NCBI GenBank assembly: GCA_965215025.1
Contig: CBDCCV010000002.1
Span: 1,116,001-1,180,000, forward strand
Direction of reading: 5' to 3'
DNA length: 64,000 bases
Source: CBDCCV01 sp965215025
GTDB taxonomy: Bacteria > Bacteroidota > Rhodothermia > Rhodothermales > Salinibacteraceae
Position 1 is the stretch's first letter; each line of letters starts with the position of its first letter. The position numbers were made by a program, and so were the translations under genes. Under the pieces are notes generated by a model. It was not told the DNA's origin and did not search any database. It saw only the letters and a list, made by a program, of their open reading frames with translations. Below are positions 1 through 10,207 of the stretch, piece by piece.

Positions 1-241
1 CCCACGGCAGCGCCAGGCTCCCCCCCGGCAGGTCGTGCGGGCCGGGCAGGTACAGAAACGACGGCAGCATCGGCGCGCGCCCAAGCTCGCCGGGGGCTAC
101 GAGCTGCGGGACCTCGAAGTGCTCGATGCGCCGCCCGTTTTCTCCTGCGGCGTCCAGATCCACGTAGGCGACGACGGTGTTCGTCGTCCCCAGATCCACG
201 CCGATGATGTAGCGCGCGTCGCCGTTTGCGTTGCTCGACAT
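1..241 (-). CDS. Hsp70-family chaperone, N-terminal part (cut by window edge)
   Basis: Only the first 80 codons are inside the window. The translation opens MSSNANGDARYIIGVDLGTT and contains the phosphate-1 loop of the actin/Hsp70 ATPase fold (GVDLGTTNTVVAY). The segment up to LPSFLYLPGPHDLPGGSLALPW closely parallels the start of the second Hsp70 gene at 1873-3693, so the two are paralogues. In many bacteria DUF2760 and two divergent Hsp70 genes form one cluster, and the distal copy is often a longer DUF3731-type protein. That this copy is the longer one is inference, because its C-terminus lies outside. The start is the ATG at 239-241, 22 bases after the stop of the 41-residue ORF, so the two are probably co-transcribed. 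Substrate unknown. Confidence 0.85.
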   Translation of the reverse strand, partial: MSSNANGDARYIIGVDLGTTNTVVAYVDLDAAGENGRRIEHFEVPQLVAPGELGRAPMLPSFLYLPGPHDLPGGSLALPW

Positions 242-263
242 GCTGCTCTGCTGTGTTTCTTCT

Positions 264-389
264 CTACTCATCTGCCATGAACCGCTTCACCACGTCGCCG
301 TCTTCGCCCAAGAACACGAGCTGCGGCTGGTCGAGCGAGTCCACGACCATGCGGATGCACCCCTCGGGGAGGATCGAGGGCTGCGTCAT
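264..389 (-). CDS. 41-residue hypothetical protein coupled to the amidohydrolase stop codon
   Basis: The reading frame starts MTQPSILPEGCIRMVVDSLD and ends KRFMADE. Its ATG overlaps the TGA of the upstream amidohydrolase as ATGA (386-389), the usual sign of translational coupling. It ends 22 bases before the partial Hsp70 start. Composition is acidic with no signal peptide or membrane segment. I do not recognise the family. The tight packing between two co-directional genes and the natural-looking sequence argue that it is translated. It could be a small accessory subunit of the chaperone cluster, but nothing in the sequence proves that. Confidence 0.55.
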   Translation of the reverse strand: MTQPSILPEGCIRMVVDSLDQPQLVFLGEDGDVVKRFMADE

Positions 390-1768
390 GGCTCCTGCGT
401 GTAGGCAGCGGCGATCTCGCGCAGGCGCTCCTGGATCTCCTCCTCCGGCAGCCACCGCCCCTGCACCATCACGCCCGCGCGCTCCTTCAGGTGGCCGATG
501 TCTTCAAGCGGGTTGGCCTCTAAGAGCACCAGGTCGGCGCGCCCGCCCGGCTCGACAACGCCGAAGTGGTCCTCGTCCTCGAAGTAGGCGCCGACGTTCT
601 GCGTGGCCGTTTGGAGGATCTCGTACGGCGTGAAGCCGGCCTCCGTCATGCGCCGGACCTCGCGGTGCACCGAGAACCCCGGCACGCTGAACTGCTGCGG
701 CGCGTCGGTGCCGAAGAGGACCGTGACCCCGCCCTCGCGCAGCGCCCGGAGCACGCGCGTGCGGTTCTCGATAACGTGGCGCGCGGCGGCCTCGTCGAAG
801 TCCGGGTCGGCGAGGCGCTCCTCGTGGCTCTTCGTCCACTCCTCAACCAGCTCCGGCGGCATGTACTTCAGCTCGGGATACGCGGTGAGCGTGTCGAGGC
901 GGGCGGTGCCGCGGAGTGTCTCCCAGAGCGCCATCGTGGGGACGACGGCCGTGCCGACCTCGCGGGTGCGGCGCACGGCCTCGGCCAGCGCATCCTCATC
1001 GACGGGGCCTTCGTTGCCATTCAGGTACTCGATGTAGCCGTCGAGGTGGTCGAGCGTCTGCTGCCCCTTTTCGAGCGCGTGCATGAGGCCGACGCTCTCG
1101 GGCACGTGGCCGATAAAGGGGATGCCCACTTCGTGAGCCGTCTCGGCCATCGCGTCGTACTCCGGGCGCGTCATGCCGTTGAGCACTTTCAGGAAATTCC
1201 ACCCTTGATCATGCTGCGCGCGCACCCGTTGGCGCGCCGCCTCCGGCGAGTCCACGCTGCCGCCGGTAAAGGGCGGGCCGGCCAGGTAGAGCGAGGGCGA
1301 GAGGACCTCGCCTCGGTTGGCGCGCTCGCGCAGGGCCAGCTGCCCGGCGGTGCCCAACATGCCGCGCACCGTCGTCACGCCGTTGGAGAGGTAGAGCAGA
1401 AGCACCCGCTCGGTGTAGTCGGGCGCTTCCTCGGGCGAGGGGATGTGGCCGTGCATCTCGGCCAGGCCGGGGATGAGGGTGCGCCCCTGCCCCTCCACCC
1501 GGCGCGCGCCTTCCGGCACGGCCACCTCGCCGGCCGGCCCGACCTCGGCGATGCGGCCTTGGCGCACCACGACCGTCTGATTCTCCAGGACGCGCCCGCT
1601 TTCAGCGCCTTCGCTGCCCGTCATGGGGAGCACCCGCACACCCACGAACGCGGTCGTCCCCTCAGAAGAGGCCACTGTGGTGTCGGGTTGCGCCCATGCA
1701 GGAACGTCCGCCACGAGGGCCACGAGAAGTGCAGCCGCTAAAAAGCGCTTTGCTGAAGACCATTTCAT
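386..1768 (-). CDS. Exported amidohydrolase-family protein (imidazolonepropionase/prolidase-like)
   Basis: The 460-residue protein begins with a clear Sec signal (MKWSSAKRF followed by a hydrophobic run and AWA), so it should act in the periplasm or outside. It shows the amidohydrolase layout: an N-terminal beta part with GQGRTLIPGLAEMHGHIP, where HGH is the first metal pair; a TIM-barrel middle with IGHVPE; a late GTDAPQ metal-Asp motif; and the closing GRADLVLLEANPLEDI strand found in most family members. The family hydrolyses amide or ester bonds in cyclic amides, dipeptides or amines, and the substrate cannot be read here. The gene lies between the two Hsp70 genes, which is unusual for that cluster, and it is followed by a coupled 41-residue ORF. 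Confidence 0.88.
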   Translation of the reverse strand: MKWSSAKRFLAAALLVALVADVPAWAQPDTTVASSEGTTAFVGVRVLPMTGSEGAESGRVLENQTVVVRQGRIAEVGPAGEVAVPEGARRVEGQGRTLIPGLAEMHGHIPSPEEAPDYTERVLLLYLSNGVTTVRGMLGTAGQLALRERANRGEVLSPSLYLAGPPFTGGSVDSPEAARQRVRAQHDQGWNFLKVLNGMTRPEYDAMAETAHEVGIPFIGHVPESVGLMHALEKGQQTLDHLDGYIEYLNGNEGPVDEDALAEAVRRTREVGTAVVPTMALWETLRGTARLDTLTAYPELKYMPPELVEEWTKSHEERLADPDFDEAAARHVIENRTRVLRALREGGVTVLFGTDAPQQFSVPGFSVHREVRRMTEAGFTPYEILQTATQNVGAYFEDEDHFGVVEPGGRADLVLLEANPLEDIGHLKERAGVMVQGRWLPEEEIQERLREIAAAYTQEP

Positions 1769-1872
1769 AGCAGCACCGTTGTCAGATGGAGAAGATAGCC
1801 CGCCCAGGAGGGGAACGCCGTCTGCAGCGTCGCGCTCATCTCCCGAACAGTCTCTAAAACTTCAGCAGTCTT

Positions 1873-3693
1873 TTACGCGTCCACGCCTTCCTCCTCCTGC
1901 TCCCGCAGGTCGAACTCCAGCTTCCAGCGGCGCTCGCCCTCGCGCGCGACGCACCACAGCTCCAGCGTGCCCACCTCCGTCATGCGGCTCTCCAGATAGA
2001 CGGGCAGCACCGTGCCGCCGCTCTCGTCCTCGGCATCGAGGTGCGTTTCCATCGCGGCGACCTCCTCGATCTGCCCGCCCCAGTCTTCGACGGTGGCGCC
2101 GGGCGCGTCGTCCTTGCGCGTGTTCGAGGCCATGAGGCGGAAGACGGCGTCTTCGCCTACAACGAGGCCGAAGTCGCGCTCCGTCACCTTCTCTTCGGTC
2201 CCCTCTTCCATGCCGAAGGGGACGACGCAGAGCGCCTTCACGGGCGTCGGCACGCCGGGCACGGCCGGCATCGCGCTCTCAACGCCGATGTAGTACGAGC
2301 GCGCCGCCCCCGCGCGGATGCGCACGCCCTGCCCCCGCCGCGCCGCGCCGTAGTACACAGCGCCGAGCGCCACGGCCCGGTCCAGCCCCGCCGACGGTAA
2401 TTCGCGCACGGGCGCCTCGCCGCTCCACTGACGCAGGACGTGCAGCACGCGCTCGCGCAGCGTGCCCGCCTGCATCACGCCGCCGTTGAAAAGCACCGCC
2501 ACAGGGAAGCTCGCCTGTCCGTCACCCGAGGCCTGCCGGCCCAGGAACGCGGCCAGGTGGCGCGTCACCGCCGGATCGGACTCGTACGGCAGGCCCATCT
2601 CCCGCACGCCCACGCGCGCCTGCCGTTGCGGACGCGCCTCCCTTCCGACCTCGGGGAAGAACCCGTTCACGATGGCGCCCTCGACCTCGCCGCGCGTCAG
2701 CTCCGTGCGGATCGTCCCGCCGATGAGCGAGGAGCCGCGCCCGGCAATACTGATCGGCTCGGCGTCGAGGTCGGGATCGCTCAAGAGGCGCTCTTTGGCT
2801 TTGCGGCAGCCCTGCGTGAGCGCGCGGAACTGCCACTCATCCAGCGTGGTGCCGTCTTGGGCGAGCTTGGCGCGGACGGCGTAGGCGAGCGTGAGGTCCA
2901 TGTTGTCGCCGCCCAGGAGGATGTGGTTCCCCACGGCGGAGCGGCGCAGGTCGAGGTTGCCATCTTCTTCCGTCACCTCGATGAGGCTGAGGTCCGTCGT
3001 CCCCCCGCCGATGTCGCACACGAGGATGGCCTCGCCGACTTCGACGGCGTCGCGCCAGCTTTCGTCCTGCTCCAGGAGCCAGGCGTAGAAGGCGGCCTGC
3101 GGCTCTTCGAGCAGGGTGAGGTTTTCGAAGCCGGCCTTGCGCGCGGCCTCGGCCGTCAGCTCGCGGGCCACGGGGTCGAACGAGGCCGGCACGGTGAGGT
3201 AGATCTCCTGCTGGGCCAGGCGGGCGTCGGGGTCGTCCCCGGCCATGCGGTGGTCCCACGCCTCGCGCAGGTGCTGGAGGTAGCGCACGGAGGCCTCGAC
3301 AGGCGAAACGCGGCGGGCGCCTTCGGGGGCATTCCATGGGAGGATGGGCGCCTGGCGGTCCACGCCGCTGTGGCTGAGCCACGACTTCGCCGAGGCCACG
3401 AGCCGGCTCGGCAGCTCGGCGCCGCGCTCGCGGGCGAACGTGCCCACGGCGTAGTCGCGCTCGCCGTCCCAGGGCAGCGCCAGGCCGTTCTCGGGCACGT
3501 CGTGCGGGCCGGGCATGAGCAGGAACGAGGGCAGGAGGTCGTGCGCCTGCACCTCGCCCGCGCCCACAACCTGCGGCACGTCGAAGAGTTTTATTTCGGG
3601 CGCCTCGTGCTCGGGCACCGCGGCGCTCGTGTAAGCCAGGACGCAGTGCGTCGTGCCCAGGTCGATGCCGATGATGTACTTCGGATCGTTCAC
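1873..3693 (-). CDS. Hsp70-family protein (divergent DnaK-like ATPase)
   Basis: The protein has 606 residues. Phosphate-binding motif GIDLGTTHC is near the N-terminus, the second phosphate motif CDIGGGTTDLSL is near residue 220, and an adenosine-motif-like LFNGGVMQAGTLRE is near residue 400. The C-terminal part is short and beta-rich and differs from the DnaK substrate domain and lid. The GTG at 3691-3693 is preferred as start. The open frame extends 39 codons further up, but that extension lies inside a purine/pyrimidine palindrome and reads as low-complexity sequence. DUF2760 ends about 110 bases upstream, matching the known Hsp70/DUF2760 gene association. Probably a specialised ATPase chaperone with an unknown client. 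Confidence 0.88.
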   Translation of the reverse strand: MNDPKYIIGIDLGTTHCVLAYTSAAVPEHEAPEIKLFDVPQVVGAGEVQAHDLLPSFLLMPGPHDVPENGLALPWDGERDYAVGTFARERGAELPSRLVASAKSWLSHSGVDRQAPILPWNAPEGARRVSPVEASVRYLQHLREAWDHRMAGDDPDARLAQQEIYLTVPASFDPVARELTAEAARKAGFENLTLLEEPQAAFYAWLLEQDESWRDAVEVGEAILVCDIGGGTTDLSLIEVTEEDGNLDLRRSAVGNHILLGGDNMDLTLAYAVRAKLAQDGTTLDEWQFRALTQGCRKAKERLLSDPDLDAEPISIAGRGSSLIGGTIRTELTRGEVEGAIVNGFFPEVGREARPQRQARVGVREMGLPYESDPAVTRHLAAFLGRQASGDGQASFPVAVLFNGGVMQAGTLRERVLHVLRQWSGEAPVRELPSAGLDRAVALGAVYYGAARRGQGVRIRAGAARSYYIGVESAMPAVPGVPTPVKALCVVPFGMEEGTEEKVTERDFGLVVGEDAVFRLMASNTRKDDAPGATVEDWGGQIEEVAAMETHLDAEDESGGTVLPVYLESRMTEVGTLELWCVAREGERRWKLEFDLREQEEEGVDA

Positions 3694-3699
3694 TGTTTG

Positions 3700-3806
3700 G
3701 GGAGAGGGGGAGTTTGGGAAAGGGAATGGGCGAGAATCAAGGAAACGGGGAATGGAAGAGACGAAGAGGAGAGGCGCTGCTCTTCGGCTCCTCGTTTCCT
3801 CTCCCC
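3700..3806 (+). repeat. Long imperfect palindrome upstream of the Hsp70 start (leader palindrome 1)
   Basis: On the + strand the 5' half is almost all purine (GGGGAATGGAAGAGACGAAG) and the 3' half almost all pyrimidine (GCTCCTCGTTTCCTCTCCCC). The two pair imperfectly around a core GCGCTGCTCTTC. It fills the spacer between DUF2760 and the Hsp70 start. Similar palindromes occur in other spacers of this window. Confidence 0.6.
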
Positions 3807-4463
3807 TCAACGCACCTCGACCTCGGCGGCGGCGACGATGCGGTCTTTCTTCTGCATCAGCTCGGGGAGGTCGATCTCGGCCACGCGCCAGCCGCGGTGC
3901 CTGAGCGCGCCGGTAAAAGGCGGATCACCCTCGACGTGGCCGGCGAGGCGGATGGCGCGCGCGTCGAAGCCTTCCTCCACGGTAACGGTGCTGCCCTCGG
4001 CCTCGTCCATCACCGGGGCGAGGGTGACGTGCTCGGCGAGCACCTTCCGGCAGCCCTCGTGCACGGCGCGCACGGCGGCGCCGATCTGCGCGTCGTCGTA
4101 CGCCTTGATGTCCTCTTGCAGGAAGTCGATGAGGCGGCCCTCGCGCTGGAGGATCGCCAAGAGTTGAACGGCGGCGGCTTCGGGCGGCTGCTCGGGTTTC
4201 GCTGCGCGCGGCGGCGCGGGTTCTTCGCGCACTGGCCGGCGCTCCGGCTCGGGCGCCGCCTCAGCGGACACCTCGGCCGTCTTTTCGCTGGCGCGCGTGG
4301 CGGCCGTGCGCAGGCCCAGCCACATCCCCAGCGCCACGAGCACGGCCGCCCCGACGACGGCCCAGATCAGCTCGGGCACGACGAGCGCCACGGCCACGAC
4401 GGCGGCCACGCCGATAAGCACGATGATCAAAGCCTGCGTAGAAAATGCGTTCCGGGTCTGCAT
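3807..4463 (-). CDS. DUF2760 domain protein, membrane-anchored
   Basis: This 218-residue protein has two hydrophobic stretches near the N-terminus (ALIIVLIGVAAVVAVALVV and a second at about 32-48). A charged Pro/Glu/Ala-rich linker follows (about 55-95), then a soluble C-terminal domain containing LLAILQREGRLIDFLQED and AVHEGCRKVL, which match the DUF2760 family as I know it. DUF2760 genes are commonly found directly before Hsp70-family genes, as here. Likely inner-membrane anchored with the domain in the cytoplasm, perhaps an adaptor for the neighbouring chaperone. That role is inferred from context only. Confidence 0.8.
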   Translation of the reverse strand: MQTRNAFSTQALIIVLIGVAAVVAVALVVPELIWAVVGAAVLVALGMWLGLRTAATRASEKTAEVSAEAAPEPERRPVREEPAPPRAAKPEQPPEAAAVQLLAILQREGRLIDFLQEDIKAYDDAQIGAAVRAVHEGCRKVLAEHVTLAPVMDEAEGSTVTVEEGFDARAIRLAGHVEGDPPFTGALRHRGWRVAEIDLPELMQKKDRIVAAAEVEVR

Positions 4464-4620
4464 GTGGCGGAAAGAGCGTGGTCAGAGAGGCGGGGTCCGG
4501 CCGGCGCAGGGAGCGCTCAGCCGAAGCGTTTTTCCATACCTTCCGGCGGCTCAGTTGGTCCGCCTTTGCACCGCCCCACGCTGAATTCTGCGCAAACACG
4601 AAGCGCCAAGCGCTCAACGC

Positions 4621-5226
4621 CTAATCGAAGTCGCGCTCGTGCAGGAGCGTGTACGTGAACGCGTTGCCGAACGTCTGCCGCCCGCGCTCGCACACGTCCA
4701 TGAAGTAGCCGAACTGGAGCGGGTCGCACAGCACCTGGCAGCCGGCGCTCCACTTCGCCACGCTCAAGGAGGCGCCCAGGCGCGCGGCCCGGTGGATGTT
4801 GATGCCGAAGCGGCCCGTCTCCTCGCGGCCCGAGTCGAAGTCGAGCCGCCCGTCGCGGTTGAAGTCGCGGATGACGGTGGCCTCGCCGCGCTGCACGAGC
4901 GCCTTGTACGCGCCCTTGTGCTTGCCGATCTGGTACATCCGCCGGTACTGCCCCTCTTTGAGGATGGCCGTGCCGAGGCCGTTCATCGGGTTGCCCAGCC
5001 AGAAGAGACCGGGGTCCGTCGTGGCCGGGAAGGCGCTAAAGACCCACCGCCCGTGCGCCTGGTAGAAGAACGTGAGCCAGTCGTCAAACGTGTGCGGCAC
5101 GAGGCTCCGCGTGCGGATGCCGACGATGTTGAGGTCAAACGCCTGGTTCGGATTGCGGAAGATGCGATGGCCTTTGCGGCTCATCACGCTCAGGATGGCG
5201 TCGAGGTTCGGGCGGAAGAAAGACAT
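4621..5226 (-). CDS. L,D-transpeptidase-like (YkuD-type motif) protein with a calcium-loop-like segment
   Basis: The 201-residue protein has no obvious signal peptide. Near its C-terminus it reads INIHRAARLG...VAKWSAGCQV: a His, then Ser-x-Gly-Cys about 15-18 residues later. This resembles the YkuD catalytic signature (H, then S/T-x-G-C). A segment DFNRDGRLDF at about residues 120-129 has the acidic spacing of an EF-hand or dockerin calcium loop. The fold assignment rests on these motifs, not on overall similarity. If right, the protein cross-links or cleaves cell wall, but lack of an export signal makes a phage- or spore-lysin-like origin also possible. It is separated from the chaperone cluster by about 160 bases with no clear signal. 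Confidence 0.5.
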   Translation of the reverse strand: MSFFRPNLDAILSVMSRKGHRIFRNPNQAFDLNIVGIRTRSLVPHTFDDWLTFFYQAHGRWVFSAFPATTDPGLFWLGNPMNGLGTAILKEGQYRRMYQIGKHKGAYKALVQRGEATVIRDFNRDGRLDFDSGREETGRFGINIHRAARLGASLSVAKWSAGCQVLCDPLQFGYFMDVCERGRQTFGNAFTYTLLHERDFD

Positions 5227-5424
5227 GGCGGCGCGTGCGTTTGCTCGGGAAAAGGGGTTGCCCTTCCATAAGCAAAACCGCCCGCCATCAGACCACGCCG
5301 CTACGCGCCTACGGCTCCTCCTCCTCGCGCGGCAGCCGGGCGAGCTGCGACGCCGCCGCCCGCCACTGCCCGTCGCGGCGCACGCACGTGTCGGTACAGC
5401 GGGAGAACTACTTTGCCGGCCTGC

Positions 5425-5453
5425 TTGACAAATATCCCATTTTAGGATACATT
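5425..5453 (+). promoter_or_regulatory. Promoter of the R-M methyltransferase
   Basis: TTGACA (5425-5430) is followed after exactly 17 bases by TACATT (5448-5453), a good sigma-70-type match, 34 bases before the methyltransferase ATG. A palindrome occupies almost the entire spacer and touches the -10 box. Confidence 0.7.
5433..5449. promoter_or_regulatory. Operator palindrome TATCC-N7-GGATA in the methyltransferase promoter
   Basis: TATCC (5433-5437) and GGATA (5445-5449) are separated by CATTTTA. The same arms with the same 7-base gap recur at 7243-7259 upstream of the Xre/endonuclease operon, so both are likely sites for the Xre protein encoded between them. Position inside the -35/-10 spacer predicts repression. 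Confidence 0.7.
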
Positions 5454-5486
5454 TTAGATATTCAACCTTAAAAAGCCAGATGCGCT

Positions 5487-6272
5487 ATGAAAGTCAAAGA
5501 GCAACTACCTCTTTTTGAAACCAACGCCGATGTTTCAAGGAGTGGAGCGGAAAAACCTCAGAAGGAGGACAAAAGGACACAGGGCGGGGTAGCCACATCC
5601 AATCTGATCGTCTCTGCGTATGTCGCAGGCAACGCTGATGTGTTTCCGCTCATACTCGATTTGCACGTACCGAAAGGAGCAAAGATTGCGGATGTCACTT
5701 ACGGAAAAGGCGTCTTCTGGCGCAATGTGCCACGAGATAAGTATGAGTTGCACGCTTCTGACATCGCCGACGGCACAGACTGCCGCAACTTGCCGTATGA
5801 TGATGGATCGTTCGACTGCGTTGTTCTTGATCCTCCTTATATGGAAGGCTTTTACCGGCGGAAGAACAGCCAGAAAGCAGGATCTGGAACACACGACTCC
5901 TTTAGAGACGCTTACTCCAACGGCGACGAGCGCAATGAGGACAGGAAGCATAAAGGTGCACCGAAGTACCATGCAGCAGTAACCGATATGTACTTCCGCG
6001 CAGGCGCCGAAGCGAAACGCATCCTGCGTGATAACGGCGTCCTGATAGTCAAATGCCAGGATGAGGTAAGCGCCAACAAGCAGTGTCTGACCCATGTCGA
6101 GATCATCAATGAGTATGATCAAATGGGCTTCTATGCTAAGGATTTGTTTGTCGTAGTCCGTCCCAACAAGCCGGGAGTAAGCCGAATCAAAAGGCAGGTT
6201 CACGCCCGGAAGAATCATTCATTTTTCTTAGTCTTCATCAAGAAGGTCAGGAAGAGGAGGAAGTCCCGGTAG
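5487..6272 (+). CDS. Type II DNA methyltransferase (N6-adenine or N4-cytosine)
   Basis: The 261-residue protein has an AdoMet-binding segment ADVTYGKGVF near residue 70 and catalytic motif IV VVLDPPYMEGF near residue 112. Order I then IV, with the variable part at 120-170, fits an amino-methyltransferase. DPPY indicates methylation of an exocyclic amino group. It is expressed from its own promoter on the opposite strand to the endonuclease, and the two genes overlap tail to tail by 45 bases (6228-6272). Codon use is much richer in A/T than in neighbouring genes, indicating recent transfer. Role: protects host DNA from the partner endonuclease. The target sequence cannot be read from the protein. 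Confidence 0.85.
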   Translation: MKVKEQLPLFETNADVSRSGAEKPQKEDKRTQGGVATSNLIVSAYVAGNADVFPLILDLHVPKGAKIADVTYGKGVFWRNVPRDKYELHASDIADGTDCRNLPYDDGSFDCVVLDPPYMEGFYRRKNSQKAGSGTHDSFRDAYSNGDERNEDRKHKGAPKYHAAVTDMYFRAGAEAKRILRDNGVLIVKCQDEVSANKQCLTHVEIINEYDQMGFYAKDLFVVVRPNKPGVSRIKRQVHARKNHSFFLVFIKKVRKRRKSR

Positions 6273-6935
6273 ACCTTCCTCGTCTCTGGTAATTACCGCT
6301 CCTCCTTTCTTCACGGCTTCCGGATCTGATCCTTCATCCTTGGAGACCATCTCATCCAAGAGAGCCTGGATATCTTTAGTGAAGGGTGGCTCCGGCGGCC
6401 AAGTGACCTTCACCATAGAAGAGAGCAAATGCTGTTGCTGGTAAGCAGTGTACCCTCGCCACGTTGTTGTGGGGAGGCTGGCGTTGCGAGTGAAAACGAA
6501 TTGCCATTCCTCATTGAAGGCGTAGCAGTTGACTGCAAGCACATCAAATTCTCCCTTCAGCAGGAGAGTAGTGCTTACAGCGCTTCCATCAGGTAGGACG
6601 ACGGGCCTTTTGTCACTCGCATCAACTTGTGACTTTCCTTCCCACCGCTTCGACTCTTTGTTGAAGCTGACAGTTGCCGTTTGAAGCGACTTCGATTCTA
6701 TGTCGAACGCGCGGCCCTTGTAAACGATGTATAGATCACCCTTCCTCTTACGGTTGTGATCGTCGAACTTTGTGAAGTAGGAGATGTCGTCGAAGGCAAT
6801 GATGCGCTCTTTTAATTTCAGTTCGGCTACGTAACCGAACAGCATCCCTTTCAAGCTCGGATTTTCCTCAAGGACTAACGTTAATTCTTCTGCGGTAACG
6901 TCCCACTCTTGCAGAATGGTCTCAGTTACATTCAT
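6228..6935 (-). CDS. Probable type II restriction endonuclease (PD-(D/E)xK-like)
   Basis: The 235-residue protein is not similar to a named enzyme I recall. Around residues 65-82 it reads KGDLYIVYKGRAFDIESKSL, a spacing typical of the PD-(D/E)xK nuclease core (Asp in GDL, then Glu-x-Lys in ESK). Its position fits an endonuclease: it follows the Xre regulator with a 4-base ATGA overlap (6932-6935) and converges on the methyltransferase. The C-terminal 40 residues are acidic and proline-rich, and their codons overlap the methyltransferase gene's 3' end. Low GC like the rest of the module. The call as nuclease is inference from motif plus context. Confidence 0.72.
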   Translation of the reverse strand: MNVTETILQEWDVTAEELTLVLEENPSLKGMLFGYVAELKLKERIIAFDDISYFTKFDDHNRKRKGDLYIVYKGRAFDIESKSLQTATVSFNKESKRWEGKSQVDASDKRPVVLPDGSAVSTTLLLKGEFDVLAVNCYAFNEEWQFVFTRNASLPTTTWRGYTAYQQQHLLSSMVKVTWPPEPPFTKDIQALLDEMVSKDEGSDPEAVKKGGAVITRDEEGLPGLPPLPDLLDED

Positions 6936-7180
6936 TCGTCTTCTTGTCCTTTTTGTAGTCGCGTGATAAAACTGCAGGGGTCTATTCTCAGAATCGCGGC
7001 GATCTCAAGGAACTCAATGAGATCCAGGCGCCGCTCTCCCCTCTCGTATTTGGACACGAAGGACTGAGGTCGCCCCAGCCCTTCAGCTAAGTCGGTCTGG
7101 GTCATGCCCGTACCTTGCCGCTCCTGCACAAGCAGTTCACAGAAGCGTGCGTACTCAGGAGTAAAGACAGAGGAAGGCAC
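6932..7180 (-). CDS. Xre-family HTH regulator, likely controller (C-type) protein of the R-M system
   Basis: The 82-residue protein consists mainly of a helix-turn-helix domain: MTQTDLAEGLGRPQSFVSKY, then ERGERRLDLIEFLEIA. Size, the position directly upstream of the endonuclease and the ATGA overlap match controller proteins of type II R-M systems, which delay endonuclease expression until methylation is complete. Its own upstream region carries two palindromes (7229-7243 and 7242-7260). The second repeats the arm pair found in the methyltransferase promoter. It therefore probably autoregulates and also controls the methyltransferase. Confidence 0.8.
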   Translation of the reverse strand: MPSSVFTPEYARFCELLVQERQGTGMTQTDLAEGLGRPQSFVSKYERGERRLDLIEFLEIAAILRIDPCSFITRLQKGQEDE

Positions 7181-7228
7181 AGACGGCGAGCATAGACGGC
7201 TGAGGTTGCGGCGAAACGTGAAAGTAGT

Positions 7229-7243
7229 AACCTCAAATAGGTT
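7229..7243. promoter_or_regulatory. Second palindrome upstream of the Xre/endonuclease operon
   Basis: AACCT-CAAAT-AGGTT has perfect 5-base arms and adjoins the TATCC-N7-GGATA site. Paired left and right operators are typical of controller-protein promoters. Confidence 0.5.
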
Positions 7244-7260
7244 ATCCCAAAATAGGATAA
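7242..7260. promoter_or_regulatory. Operator palindrome TTATCC-N7-GGATAA upstream of the Xre/endonuclease operon
   Basis: Six-base arms flank CAAAATA. The core TATCC-N7-GGATA matches the methyltransferase operator at 5433-5449. It lies about 65 bases before the Xre start in an A/T-rich stretch that should contain the promoter. Confidence 0.7.
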
Positions 7261-7291
7261 AATAAAAAGGGGAAACTTGGCCGTTCCTCGA

Positions 7292-10165
<2,874 letters not shown>

Positions 10166-10207
10166 TGCGTAGTCGGGAAGGCGAGACTTAGATCGGGACG
10201 GTAAACC

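Noticed and set aside
386..1768. Long + strand frames opposite the amidohydrolase, such as the one covering 566-1741
   Set aside because: They have arginine- and histidine-rich composition typical of antisense frames in high-GC genes, and the minus-strand frame has clear family motifs.
5425..5453. Reading the MTase promoter palindrome as a terminator of the upstream region
   Set aside because: The stem is only five bases with a seven-base loop and no T-run, while -35 and -10 boxes overlap it and a matching copy lies at the other promoter.
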